In this document: positions 1 through 8,480 of the stretch, one piece after another | Layout: each line of letters begins with the position of its first letter | Numbering within the stretch: the stretch's first letter is position 1 | Assembly: GCA_050260055.1 (NCBI GenBank) | Contig: JBLNBO010000005.1 | Location: 1 to 64,000, forward strand | DNA: 64,000 nucleotides | Reading direction: 5' to 3' | Source of the DNA: JBLMYQ01 sp050260055 | GTDB lineage: Bacteria > Bacillota > Clostridia > Acetivibrionales > UBA4821 | The notes under the pieces: model-generated | The model's input: the letters and a program-made list of their open reading frames with translations, nothing else | Database searches by the model: none | What the model was told of the DNA's origin: nothing | Made by a program: the position numbers and the translations under genes

Positions 1-2
1 AG

Positions 3-2202
3 GTCGCACCCTACGCGGGTGCGTGGATTGAAACTATCCCTCTTATTCTTAATTACCCTAAAATAATAAGTCGCACCCTACGCGGGTGCGTGGATTGAAA
101 CATTCCTGACTCATTTTTATATTTGTGTCTGGCGTCGCACCCTACGCGGGTGCGTGGATTGAAACATCTGTTAAGTTTGTTACTTCAAAAGGTTTATTAT
201 GTCGCACCCTACGCGGGTGCGTGGATTGAAACTTCTGCTGTTTCTTCCGTGGGCTGATTATGATATTGTCGCACCCTACGCGGGTGCGTGGATTGAAACT
301 TCTTCATGTTCTGTTACCCATATTTGTTTCATACGTCGCACCCTACGCGGGTGCGTGGATTGAAACTTATATTTTGGTTTTGGTATCATCATATGTAATC
401 GTCGCACCCTACGCGGGTGCGTGGATTGAAACCAATACTATCTGAAACACTTCTCACCAAGGCATTGTCGCACCCTACGCGGGTGCGTGGATTGAAACAA
501 TGTTGAAAAGGTGCAAGGCAAACAAAGTGGTGTCGCACCCTACGCGGGTGCGTGGATTGAAACATTATCAACATCGTCATCATTGGTCTTGGGATAACCA
601 GGTCGCACCCTACGCGGGTGCGTGGATTGAAACTCCTTCCTCCAACACTCCTTATTACACTTACCTGTCGCACCCTACGCGGGTGCGTGGATTGAAACAG
701 CATAAAACCTACTTAAAGTATCAAAAACAATGTCGCACCCTACGCGGGTGCGTGGATTGAAACAAAATAAATGGAAAGATGATGAATGGAATGCATTTGT
801 CGCACCCTACGCGGGTGCGTGGATTGAAACTTGTGTTAGCATATTATCCCCTTATAATTAGTGTCGCACCCTACGCGGGTGCGTGGATTGAAACATCAAA
901 CTCTGTTGAGTACTCAGTTTTTAATATGTCGCACCCTACGCGGGTGCGTGGATTGAAACTTTCGTGAACTTTTTTAGTTGTTTTGCATTTAACACGTCGC
1001 ACCCTACGCGGGTGCGTGGATTGAAACTTCTTTTACTTGCTTTAATTGAGAATTTAAAGTGTCGCACCCTACGCGGGTGCGTGGATTGAAACTTGCCAGA
1101 AACGCATTTTTACAGAATAATTGTACGTCGCACCCTACGCGGGTGCGTGGATTGAAACTACTGGTTGGTTAGCTTATCAGTTTACCACTTCGTCGCACCC
1201 TACGCGGGTGCGTGGATTGAAACTTTTAATTCTTCAAGTCCTCCGTATGACTTGCCTGTCGCACCCTACGCGGGTGCGTGGATTGAAACAGAAATGAATG
1301 TGCAGGGAGACGAAAAGAAAACGTCGCACCCTACGCGGGTGCGTGGATTGAAACTATCCATACAGATGTTATATCAAATATGGACTTGTCGCACCCTACG
1401 CGGGTGCGTGGATTGAAACGGACAGATGCAAATATGCACGAAGAAATAAGACGTCGCACCCTACGCGGGTGCGTGGATTGAAACATAATATCTATTAAAC
1501 TAGTAAACAATATCTGGTCGCACCCTACGCGGGTGCGTGGATTGAAACTTTTGTAACCCGATTTTTAAGACTAAAGGAACGTCGCACCCTACGCGGGTGC
1601 GTGGATTGAAACCTGATCCTTATGATGCTGTTCAGCAAATACTCAGTCGCACCCTACGCGGGTGCGTGGATTGAAACGCTTCCAGGATGTCTTTACAATA
1701 GTTGCATTCAGTCGCACCCTACGCGGGTGCGTGGATTGAAACATGGGAAATACTCCTTACAAAATATTACATAAAGTCGCACCCTACGCGGGTGCGTGGA
1801 TTGAAACAACAGATGGACTTTATTATATAGGTACAGGAGAGTCGCACCCTACGCGGGTGCGTGGATTGAAACTTGATAAAGACTTCTTACGGATCAGATG
1901 TTCGAGTCGCACCCTACGCGGGTGCGTGGATTGAAACGTATTGATGCCATGCAAAAAACATTGGTATAAAGTCGCACCCTACGCGGGTGCGTGGATTGAA
2001 ACTGAATTAGTAACAAAAGCTGCAGCAATTATACGAGGTCGCACCCTACGCGGGTGCGTGGATTGAAACAAAAGAGATAATTTTACCTGTATTTACTGCG
2101 GAAGATCGCACCCTACGCGGGTGCGTGGATTGAAACCAGAAAGAGTTGCAATTTGGAATAGTACTATTTTGTCGCACCCTATGCGGGTGCGTGGATTAAA
2201 AT
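3..2202 (+). CRISPR. Type I-C-like CRISPR array, trailer end
   Basis: There are 34 copies of a 32-nt repeat that begins GTCGCACCC and ends GGATTGAAAC, separated by 33 unique spacers of 32-38 nt. Each repeat holds a 7-bp stem (CGCACCC/GGGTGCG) with a 5-nt loop, and the ATTGAAAC 3' end is typical of type I-C repeats, so crRNAs should be read on the plus strand. The array already runs at base 3, so more repeats, the leader and the cas genes probably lie left of the window. The last repeats decay: the copy at 2105 has a changed first base, and the copy at 2171-2202 has one loop change and two changes near its 3' end. That marks the old, trailer end. No two spacers look alike by eye. Confidence 0.97.
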
Positions 2203-2517
2203 TGATTAAAAAAGAAACAGCTCACCGATTCTGAGGTTTGTTAGGAAAATTAGCAATAAAGAAATATAGAAAAGGATTTGCTGTTTGTGATAATCAAATC
2301 GAAAAGGAATTAAAAAACTAAAGAATGGAAAATCATTGCATTAGAGAAGTTTGATATTGAAGTTATAAGAGCTCAGATAGAAGAAAAAATAATAAAGAGA
2401 ATAAAAGAAGTACAAGAGAAGCAAAAGCGGTAATAAATAAAAGACTTATTTGCAAAAAAATATCTCGAGAAATTGGTTCTTGTGTTGAATTTCCGAAAAG
2501 AAATGGGGGAAATAATT
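2203..2517. other. Intergenic stretch with a possible decayed ORF
   Basis: This is about 315 bases between the array and the first gene. One plus-strand frame reads AVCDNQIEKELKN before a stop, and the next frame continues with KEWKIIALEKFDIEVIRAQ and a lysine/glutamate-rich helix to about 2432. This looks like the frameshifted tail of a lost gene. The family is not recognised, and chance reading of AT-rich DNA cannot be excluded. Confidence 0.3.
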
Positions 2518-3525
2518 ATGGATACGATTCATTTTTTTCAAAGATTTTCTCAGGCTGAGAATGTGGCAACAAATAATACTTTGCTTTTAATGTCAAGACT
2601 ATATCAATACTCGCCATTCAAGTTTAAAGCATTTATTGGTGAATTAGTAGAAGATTCAAAAATGCAGGTCGGGGTTGAATTTAAGCAGCAGCAAAAAGGC
2701 GAGCATACAGTCCCTGACGGATGCATAAGTCAAGATAGTTTTAAAATTGTTATAGAAACTAAATTGCATAAAGGATTTTCTATTGAACAATTAATAGGAC
2801 ATTGTGAAACATTCAAAAATGAAGACACTAAAATATTACTTTCACTATGCCCTAATCAAATCTCATCCTCTTTGATATCAGATATTCAATCCGAGGTAAA
2901 TAAATATAACAAAAAGAAAGATATACATATAAGGCATATTCATACTACTTTTGAGAGAGTGATTGAATGCTGTAAAAATGCTCTTGATAATAGTGATTTC
3001 GAATTTATGCAGATTGTTGAGGATTATCAAGAATACTGCCTTTATGATGGGTTAATTCACAATAGCGATAATTGGATGAGAGCAGTGGCGTGCGGAGCAA
3101 CGATTGAGGATAATTTTAAGTATTCATTATACTATGACCCTGCTGACCGAGGATATTCGGAACATGGATATATTGGAATTTATAATAATAAGAGTGTCCG
3201 TGGAATAGGAAAAATTATTAATATTGTTACTGCTGATTTGGTTAATGATAGATTGAAAATTCTTGACAGCGAGAGTGAAGTTACTGATCAGCAGACAAAA
3301 AATATAATAAATGCAATGAAATCGGGAAAAGAAAATTGGGGATGGGATATTGATAAAGGGCATAAATTCTTTATTGTTGATAAATTCTACGAAACAGATT
3401 TTAGGAAAACAACCAAGTATCCATTACAAGGAAGAAAGTTTTTTAATTTAAAAGAGTTACTAGAGGTAAAGAAATTGCCGGAAATAGATGTCATTGCTGA
3501 AAGGTTGAAACATCTTTCTTGGTAG
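2518..3525 (+). CDS. PD-(D/E)XK nuclease-like protein
   Basis: A 335-aa protein. The ATG at 2518 is chosen because GGGGGA lies about 8 bases upstream; an earlier in-frame start at 2473 has no clear ribosome site. Residues around 70-90 carry a PD-(D/E)XK-type core: VPDG, then a beta strand ending IVIETKL, where the D and the ExK would bind the metal. The rest is not recognised. Its place directly after a CRISPR array and beside an XRE regulator suggests a role in defence or element biology, but this is inference. The 3' end overlaps the convergent regulator gene by 35 bases. Confidence 0.7.
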   Translation: MDTIHFFQRFSQAENVATNNTLLLMSRLYQYSPFKFKAFIGELVEDSKMQVGVEFKQQQKGEHTVPDGCISQDSFKIVIETKLHKGFSIEQLIGHCETFKNEDTKILLSLCPNQISSSLISDIQSEVNKYNKKKDIHIRHIHTTFERVIECCKNALDNSDFEFMQIVEDYQEYCLYDGLIHNSDNWMRAVACGATIEDNFKYSLYYDPADRGYSEHGYIGIYNNKSVRGIGKIINIVTADLVNDRLKILDSESEVTDQQTKNIINAMKSGKENWGWDIDKGHKFFIVDKFYETDFRKTTKYPLQGRKFFNLKELLEVKKLPEIDVIAERLKHLSW

Positions 3526-3754
3526 CATTAATATCAATGAGCTTGATTATTGATATTTCCAATGCATCAGCAATCTCAAATAAAACTTCAAGTGAAAAAG
3601 ACTTATCACAATTAGGGGCTTCAATCTTAGTAAGATAGCTTTTGCTGATAGAAATCTTGTCAGCAAGATCTTCCTGAGTAAGCCCTTTTTGTTTGCGATA
3701 ATATTGAATCAATTGACCTATTTCTTTATACCTATGAGAGTATTTGCTAGCCAT
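3491..3754 (-). CDS. XRE-family DNA-binding regulator
   Basis: An 87-aa helix-turn-helix protein. The start at 3754 follows a good GAGGTG site; a longer upstream reading frame lacks one. The HTH core reads IGQLIQYYRKQKGLTQEDLADKI and then SISKSYLTKIE, the classic XRE/Cro pattern, and almost nothing lies outside it. It is divergent from the zinc-ribbon operon that starts at 3857. The 102-base gap holds a perfect palindrome over the -35 region of that operon, so the protein is probably its repressor. It is convergent with, and overlaps, the nuclease-like gene. Confidence 0.85.
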   Translation of the reverse strand: MASKYSHRYKEIGQLIQYYRKQKGLTQEDLADKISISKSYLTKIEAPNCDKSFSLEVLFEIADALEISIIKLIDINATKKDVSTFQQ

Positions 3755-3798
3755 ATTACACCTCATAGAAATTGTATATGAATCTTTTACGAAATAAG

Positions 3799-3828
3799 TT
3801 TCACTTATAGTGAAAGAAATGGTATAAT
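3799..3828 (+). promoter_or_regulatory. Promoter with overlapping palindromic operator
   Basis: TTTCACT (3799-3805) and AGTGAAA (3809-3815) form a perfect 7-3-7 palindrome. The -35-like TTCACT (3800-3805) sits inside its left arm, 17 bases before the -10 TATAAT (3823-3828), which also has an extended TG. The start of transcription would be near 3835, just before the ribosome site of the gene at 3857. The divergent XRE protein is the obvious candidate to bind here (inference). Confidence 0.65.
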
Positions 3829-3856
3829 ATTGGAAAGAAAAAATGGAGGATAAGCT

Positions 3857-5119
3857 ATGTTTTGCAAAAGATGCGGGAAAGAAGTCGAAAAGCCTGGAAA
3901 GTATTGCGAATTCTGTGGTAAAGAAACTGGAGCAGAAATCAAAAAAGAGAAACAAAACAATACTGAGAATTGGCTAAAATTTACAATAGGAAAGCTTAAA
4001 AGCGTTTCCAAAAAGCAAAAAATACTAATAATATCAGGGATTGCCTTTATATTAATTGCTTTCGGTTTCTACCAAATAGGAAGCAATTCTTCAAAACCGG
4101 ATAACGTAGCGACAAAGTATTTCTCAGAATTATCACAAGCAAATTATGGCAAGGCATATGAATATCTATCACTGCCGGAAAATGAATTAACAACAAAAGA
4201 TACATTTATTAGCTTGATGCAGAAAAGATATGGAACTTCTCCGTGGGTTATGTCTTATAAACTGAATAATCCGGAAAATAAAAAACAGGATAATTCTTTA
4301 TCAAGTCTTTATTCGACTGATTATTCTTCTAATGATGGTATTAAGCAAACTAAATTGATTTCATACATATCAAAGGACAACAATCAGAAAGGAACTGAAA
4401 TTGTGACCCTTGTTAAGACTAATAAAAAGAGACTTTTGTTCTTTGATGATTGGGAAGTAGATGGAAGTAATTATCTGCAATCTTCATGGTTTATCACTAT
4501 TCCGAAAGGTGCGGTATTATTTATAAATGATAAAGAAATAAGTAAAAAAAATATTAAAGAAGATATGATGACAAGTAGTTTTGCCAGACAAAGTGGATAT
4601 TCAAACCAACCGCAGACAGAAACATATAAACTAAAAAATGTTTTCCCTGCTGAATACAATGTAAAGGTTACTATGAAAAATGCAAAAGATTACATAGAAA
4701 AAGTGAATACGCAGGGTTCTACGATTGTACTCAAACCAGATGATAGCACACAAAAAGAAATCGAAGAGATTATTAAAAAGTATAATACAAGCTGGGAAAA
4801 AGCAGTTAACAAAAGGGATATCAACTTAGTAAAAGATTATATTACTCCAAATTCTTCTCAATGGGATAAAACACAATCTTTTTTTCAGGGTATAAAAGAT
4901 GATAAGGTGCTTTCTGAAACTCTAAAGGGGATAGAGTTTACAGAAATATATATTGATGACAGTACACATATTAGGGCTGAAATTTCGGAAACTTGGGAAT
5001 CAACCAGAGATTCCTTTCTAGGAGGTTCTTTGACCCAAACAAACCAATCCAAAAATGATTACAGACTAGAAAAGGTTAATGATAAATGGCTGATCTACGA
5101 TTGCTTTAATGCGTTTTAG
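3857..5119 (+). CDS. TcaA/YvbJ-like zinc-ribbon membrane protein
   Basis: A 420-aa protein. The N-terminus is a zinc ribbon (C3, C6, C17, C20), then a basic linker and one membrane helix near residues 54-73, then a large outside part. The outside part contains WFITIPKGAVLFINDKEI, similar to the repeated extracellular domains of TcaA/YvbJ proteins, and ends in an NTF2-like fold with NDKWLIYD. Family members are linked to cell-wall antibiotic response. It is the first gene of a probable operon with the next three genes and has a GGAGGA ribosome site. The exact role here is not shown by sequence. Confidence 0.75.
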   Translation: MFCKRCGKEVEKPGKYCEFCGKETGAEIKKEKQNNTENWLKFTIGKLKSVSKKQKILIISGIAFILIAFGFYQIGSNSSKPDNVATKYFSELSQANYGKAYEYLSLPENELTTKDTFISLMQKRYGTSPWVMSYKLNNPENKKQDNSLSSLYSTDYSSNDGIKQTKLISYISKDNNQKGTEIVTLVKTNKKRLLFFDDWEVDGSNYLQSSWFITIPKGAVLFINDKEISKKNIKEDMMTSSFARQSGYSNQPQTETYKLKNVFPAEYNVKVTMKNAKDYIEKVNTQGSTIVLKPDDSTQKEIEEIIKKYNTSWEKAVNKRDINLVKDYITPNSSQWDKTQSFFQGIKDDKVLSETLKGIEFTEIYIDDSTHIRAEISETWESTRDSFLGGSLTQTNQSKNDYRLEKVNDKWLIYDCFNAF

Positions 5120-5130
5120 GAGGAAGAGTA

Positions 5131-5820
5131 ATGGTAAAGTACTGCGTAAATTGTGGAAAACAAGTAGAAGAAGGTCAGCCTTGTGATTGTTTAAATAAAA
5201 AGAGTTCTATAGATTTCTTCAAATCAACGTATAGGTTATGTTTAGATTTCTTTAAAAAACCAGTCACTATTACAGAATCAATTGCTCAACAGGCTGATTA
5301 TAAAGTAGGACTAATATTTATTTGCCTTCAAGCTGTTACTGCTGCTGCTTTTTCTTTGGTGTTTATAAAGCAAATGGTAAAAGGTCTTTTAAATATATTG
5401 GGACCTGTCGGTGGAATAATTAATTTAATTCTTGAAGGAATCGGAGTGCATTACTGGAGCATATTTATTAAGGCCTTACTGATAGTTCTGCTTCAATTCT
5501 TATTTTTTGGTTGTGTGGTGTATGGGTTAGCTAGATTTCTATTTAAGAAAGAGATTTCTTTTAAAAAGGTTATTGCTGCTACAGGAATAAGTTCACTCCC
5601 ACTAACAGCGGTATTCCTTGCATCAACTCTGTTTATACTTATCTTACCAGGACTAGTAACTTATGTGCTTTTATTTGGATTAATCGCTGTGATAATACTT
5701 AATTATTTCGGAATAAAGCAGACTATGGAGATTACTGATAATAGTTATTTATATTTGTATTCAAGTGCATATATTGTGGATTGTTTTCTAACGATTGTAG
5801 TTTCTAAAGTTATTTTTTAA
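5131..5820 (+). CDS. Zinc-ribbon Yip1-like membrane protein
   Basis: A 229-aa protein that starts 11 bases after the previous stop, with AGGAGGAAG before the ATG. A short zinc ribbon (C5, C8, C18, C20; the second pair is the unusual CxC) is followed by about five hydrophobic segments from residue 70 to the end. The arrangement resembles Yip1/YIF1-type bacterial membrane proteins. It probably works in the membrane with its TcaA-like neighbour. Function unknown. Confidence 0.65.
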   Translation: MVKYCVNCGKQVEEGQPCDCLNKKSSIDFFKSTYRLCLDFFKKPVTITESIAQQADYKVGLIFICLQAVTAAAFSLVFIKQMVKGLLNILGPVGGIINLILEGIGVHYWSIFIKALLIVLLQFLFFGCVVYGLARFLFKKEISFKKVIAATGISSLPLTAVFLASTLFILILPGLVTYVLLFGLIAVIILNYFGIKQTMEITDNSYLYLYSSAYIVDCFLTIVVSKVIF

Positions 5821-5850
5821 GAATTTAAACATGTTCAGGGAGGCGTAACA

Positions 5851-6081
5851 ATGTTTTGCAGATATTGTGGTAAAGAAGTGGAAGAGCAAGGTTCTTTTTG
5901 CGAGTTTTGCGGAAAAGGGAGTTCTCCTAACGCAGAAGAGATTGGTAGGGCAGATGCAAAGAAAACGGGAGATAAAAAGAAACAGAATAATCTTTCGATT
6001 TGGCTGACGTTCATTATTACTTTGTTGTTTTTATTGTTTTTAACTTATACAAGGGGATATATTTTAGGTATTTTCAGGTAA
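5851..6081 (+). CDS. Small zinc-ribbon protein with one membrane helix
   Basis: A 76-aa protein with GGGAGGCG before its ATG. The N-terminal zinc ribbon (C3, C6, C17, C20) is almost the same as that of the gene at 3857, which points to local duplication. A charged linker leads to one C-terminal membrane helix (about residues 51-69). It lacks the extracellular part of its larger relative, so it may be a trimmed copy or a partner. Confidence 0.7.
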   Translation: MFCRYCGKEVEEQGSFCEFCGKGSSPNAEEIGRADAKKTGDKKKQNNLSIWLTFIITLLFLLFLTYTRGYILGIFR

Positions 6082-6118
6082 AAGCAGTTTTAGAAATTTA
6101 TGTGTAAAGGTGGTTAAT

Positions 6119-6661
6119 ATGATTAAAGCATTAAAAAACATTGTGATTACTTTTACTGTTACAACAGCAGTTTATATTACTGGATATTCTCTTATTAATA
6201 ATTACACATTTATCGATTCAGCAAAGCAGATTAATAATTATTTTATGAATGCAATTACCTTGAAGGAAGAGAATCCATTGGATGTAATAAAAGCTTTTAT
6301 TGAAGCTATCAATCAAAATGACATAAATACAGCAACGACCTATATGGATCCAAAATATGAGAAGGCTTATAATGCTGCTTCAAATATAAGTGGAACTTTT
6401 TTTAGGGTAAGTTTAAAAGATGCAAATGATCTTTTACCTGTAATAAATGATATGAATCCTGAAGGTGGGAGAATGGTATGGAAAATTGAGAAAGTCATAT
6501 CAGAGAAGGTTGGGAAAAACGATGCCCAATATGAAATAAAATTCTCATATATGTTTTCTACAGGAAAATTAAAACCTTCAAAAAGGGAAAAGACTAATTT
6601 AATAAGAATGCATAGATTTCCTAAGGAAGGTTGGCGAATGTTAGATCTACCGGAAGTATAA
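6119..6661 (+). CDS. Membrane-anchored NTF2-like protein
   Basis: A 180-aa protein. ATG 6119 fits the AAAGGTGG site better than a GTG nine bases earlier. One N-terminal hydrophobic segment (about residues 8-26) acts as signal or anchor. Then comes NPLDVIKAFIEAINQNDINTA and a mixed fold ending EGWRMLDL, a pattern of NTF2-like/DUF4878-type extracellular domains. It matches the end domain of the TcaA-like protein and closes the zinc-ribbon operon, though it has no zinc ribbon itself. Confidence 0.6.
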   Translation: MIKALKNIVITFTVTTAVYITGYSLINNYTFIDSAKQINNYFMNAITLKEENPLDVIKAFIEAINQNDINTATTYMDPKYEKAYNAASNISGTFFRVSLKDANDLLPVINDMNPEGGRMVWKIEKVISEKVGKNDAQYEIKFSYMFSTGKLKPSKREKTNLIRMHRFPKEGWRMLDLPEV

Positions 6662-6686
6662 TTTAATTTATAAAAAGAGGACGATT

Positions 6687-7154
6687 ATGCAAAATGCTAA
6701 TAAATTTTTGATGAAACTATATGGTAAAGATGAACATTTTAGATTTATTAATTTAAACGAAATGTTTAGAGAAATAAGAAAAGAAATATATCTAAAAGTC
6801 CCAGAACTTAAAAAAGGATTCAAAATAAGAGTAAATTATTGGCTGAATTCAGTCAAGGTTAACGAGCCGCCTTCAGATTTCTATTTGGAATTACATGTAT
6901 ATAATAAGCTACTCATTAATGATAAAGTTAGTATTCTTTTTAAACTTAGAACTATTGAGATTGCTGAAGATATTCAATCAAAAGGAATTGGAAGTAGAAT
7001 CATTGATATATTATATTCAAATGCTGTAAAATTTGGATATGATGGATTTTCTGTTGAACATACAGAAAATCCAATTCTAATAAAAATTCTAAATAAATAT
7101 AACTTTAAAAAAATAGACAACGAACTCAATTATTATAAGTTCTTTAACCATTAA
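6687..7154 (+). CDS. GNAT-like acetyltransferase
   Basis: A 155-aa protein with AGAGGA before the ATG. Residues about 95-140 carry the acetyl-CoA binding pattern of GNAT enzymes: a beta strand, then QSKGIGSRIID, a long helix, and YNFKKI near the end. The N-terminal half is not recognised and the substrate cannot be told. It lies 25 bases after the zinc-ribbon cluster and may be co-transcribed. Confidence 0.65.
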   Translation: MQNANKFLMKLYGKDEHFRFINLNEMFREIRKEIYLKVPELKKGFKIRVNYWLNSVKVNEPPSDFYLELHVYNKLLINDKVSILFKLRTIEIAEDIQSKGIGSRIIDILYSNAVKFGYDGFSVEHTENPILIKILNKYNFKKIDNELNYYKFFNH

Positions 7155-7220
7155 TTTTTTTATGTTATTTCATACCAACGATAATGATGTTGTATTAATC
7201 ATAAATAAGAGTGTGAAAAT

Positions 7221-7646
7221 ATGAATGTTAAAGTTTTCTGTGATTCGAGCTTTAATATTACAACTAAGACAGCTATTATTGCTGTGCTAATAAAAGTGGG
7301 AAATAAAGAAAAGCCCTTAAAAAGCATGAAAAAAATAGCTTGCCGCAGTAGTGCGGAGGCGGAATTCAGGGCAATAAATAAAGCCGTCGGCATGATTAAG
7401 CATTATCTGGATTATAATGCACTACCAAATCCATGCAACATAGAAGTCTATTGTGATTGCAGAGGAGTTATTGAGAGGATAAACAGGAAACGAATACTCA
7501 GGGGAGTTGGTAATGGCCTATCTAATAAGTTACTATGTGATATAGCTAAGATGCGAGAAAAGAATAATATGAAATTTATATGGATACCCAGAGGGTTGAA
7601 TAATGAGGCACATATGCTTTCAATAAAAGCGAATGCAAAAGAATAA
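7221..7646 (+). CDS. RNase H-like (RVT_3-type) protein
   Basis: A 141-aa protein with the RNase H fold: CDSSF for the first acid, SSAEAEFRAI for the glutamate, VYCDCRGVIE for the second aspartate, and WIPRGLNNEAHMLS at the end. RNases H usually have ADxLA at the last position; here a histidine replaces that aspartate, so activity may be altered. Proteins of this type are often free-standing and may cut the RNA of RNA-DNA hybrids. The ribosome site is weak. No clear operon partner. Confidence 0.7.
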   Translation: MNVKVFCDSSFNITTKTAIIAVLIKVGNKEKPLKSMKKIACRSSAEAEFRAINKAVGMIKHYLDYNALPNPCNIEVYCDCRGVIERINRKRILRGVGNGLSNKLLCDIAKMREKNNMKFIWIPRGLNNEAHMLSIKANAKE

Positions 7647-7743
7647 TTCTACCAATCTAACTTTAGAATTTGATGATAATCAAAAAAACCAAAATGAAAA
7701 AATGGGGAAGCGATTGAATTGAACTATATAATCTGGAGGAAAA

Positions 7744-8118
7744 ATGGAACTGCTGAGAGAAAAAATAGAAATCCTTGCAGGCAAGTTAAAGGATATAGAC
7801 TCGCAAGCTGTAACTGACCTTTATGAAATATTGTCAACATGTAGTAGATGCATCCAGGAAATAATTATTAAAGAAGCAGTTGCGACAACATGGAAGAATA
7901 TCTTAGAACCCGAACAATATCAGGCGAAGCTAACAGAGGCAGAGAAGGATGTAAAAATAGTTCAATATAAACTCGTGAAAGGAATACTTAGACTCAATGA
8001 ATATTGTTTAAAAGCAAAAATTGAACTTCTTTATAAAGGTAATACAGAAGACATAACAGAAGTAACAGAATTTGCAAAGAAGATTGTAGATGAGATGGTT
8101 ATAACAAGAAGACGATAA
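7744..8118 (+). CDS. Small helical protein, function unknown
   Basis: A 124-aa, nearly all-helical, charged protein with a strong GGAGG site. It has no signal peptide or membrane segment. The helix-rich layout faintly resembles DUF3232-type proteins, which I cannot confirm. It stands alone between the RNase H-like gene and a strong terminator. Confidence 0.6.
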   Translation: MELLREKIEILAGKLKDIDSQAVTDLYEILSTCSRCIQEIIIKEAVATTWKNILEPEQYQAKLTEAEKDVKIVQYKLVKGILRLNEYCLKAKIELLYKGNTEDITEVTEFAKKIVDEMVITRRR

Positions 8119-8132
8119 TAGGTTTAAAATAC

Positions 8133-8160
8133 CCGCTTACTGACCAGTAAGCGGATATTT
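8133..8160 (+). terminator. Terminator after the 7744 gene
   Basis: CCGCTTACTG and CAGTAAGCGG are perfect inverted repeats (8133-8142 and 8145-8154), followed by ATATTTTA. The stem is strong although the T-run is short. Confidence 0.75.
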
Positions 8161-8480
8161 TAGTGAAAGTTTATTAATGGCGAAAGCCATAGCGTGAGGT
8201 ATAAAGTTGATGATAAATTGTAGGGAGAATATGGTAACAAGATACATATTTAAGTAAATAAGTCAGAAAAAACAATTCATATACAAAATGTATAAGAATG
8301 GTATATTGAAAAATAAATACCATTAATATAAAATGTTGGCTATGACAATCCATAAAGAAGCAAAGATATATATAGCTTCAATTTAAAAACAATTCTTTTT
8401 TTTATCGGAATCTCTTCCCAAAGAAGAAATCTTTAATTTCATTGTAAAAACTTTATAAAACTATTTCGGAGGTATGAAAA
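8161..8480. other. Leader region of the giant S8 protein gene
   Basis: This is about 320 AT-rich bases without a gene. ATGGC-GAAA-GCCAT (8177-8190) is a GNRA-capped hairpin followed by purine-rich, conserved-looking sequence to about 8240, which could be the start of a structured leader. No known riboswitch core could be matched. The end holds GGAGG (8468-8472) for the gene at 8481. Confidence 0.35.

Noticed and set aside
389..703. Minus-strand 104-aa protein with FNPRTRVGCD repeats
   Set aside because: It is the reverse reading of the CRISPR repeat.
260..1934. Plus- and minus-strand ORFs with repeated VAPYAGAWIET or SHPTRVRGLK text
   Set aside because: These are translations of the CRISPR repeat and spacers in several frames; there is no ribosome site and the period equals the array unit.
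8177..8240. Cyclic-di-GMP riboswitch
   Set aside because: The GNRA hairpin looked suggestive, but the conserved GGCAAACC and ACGCAAAGC core elements are not present.
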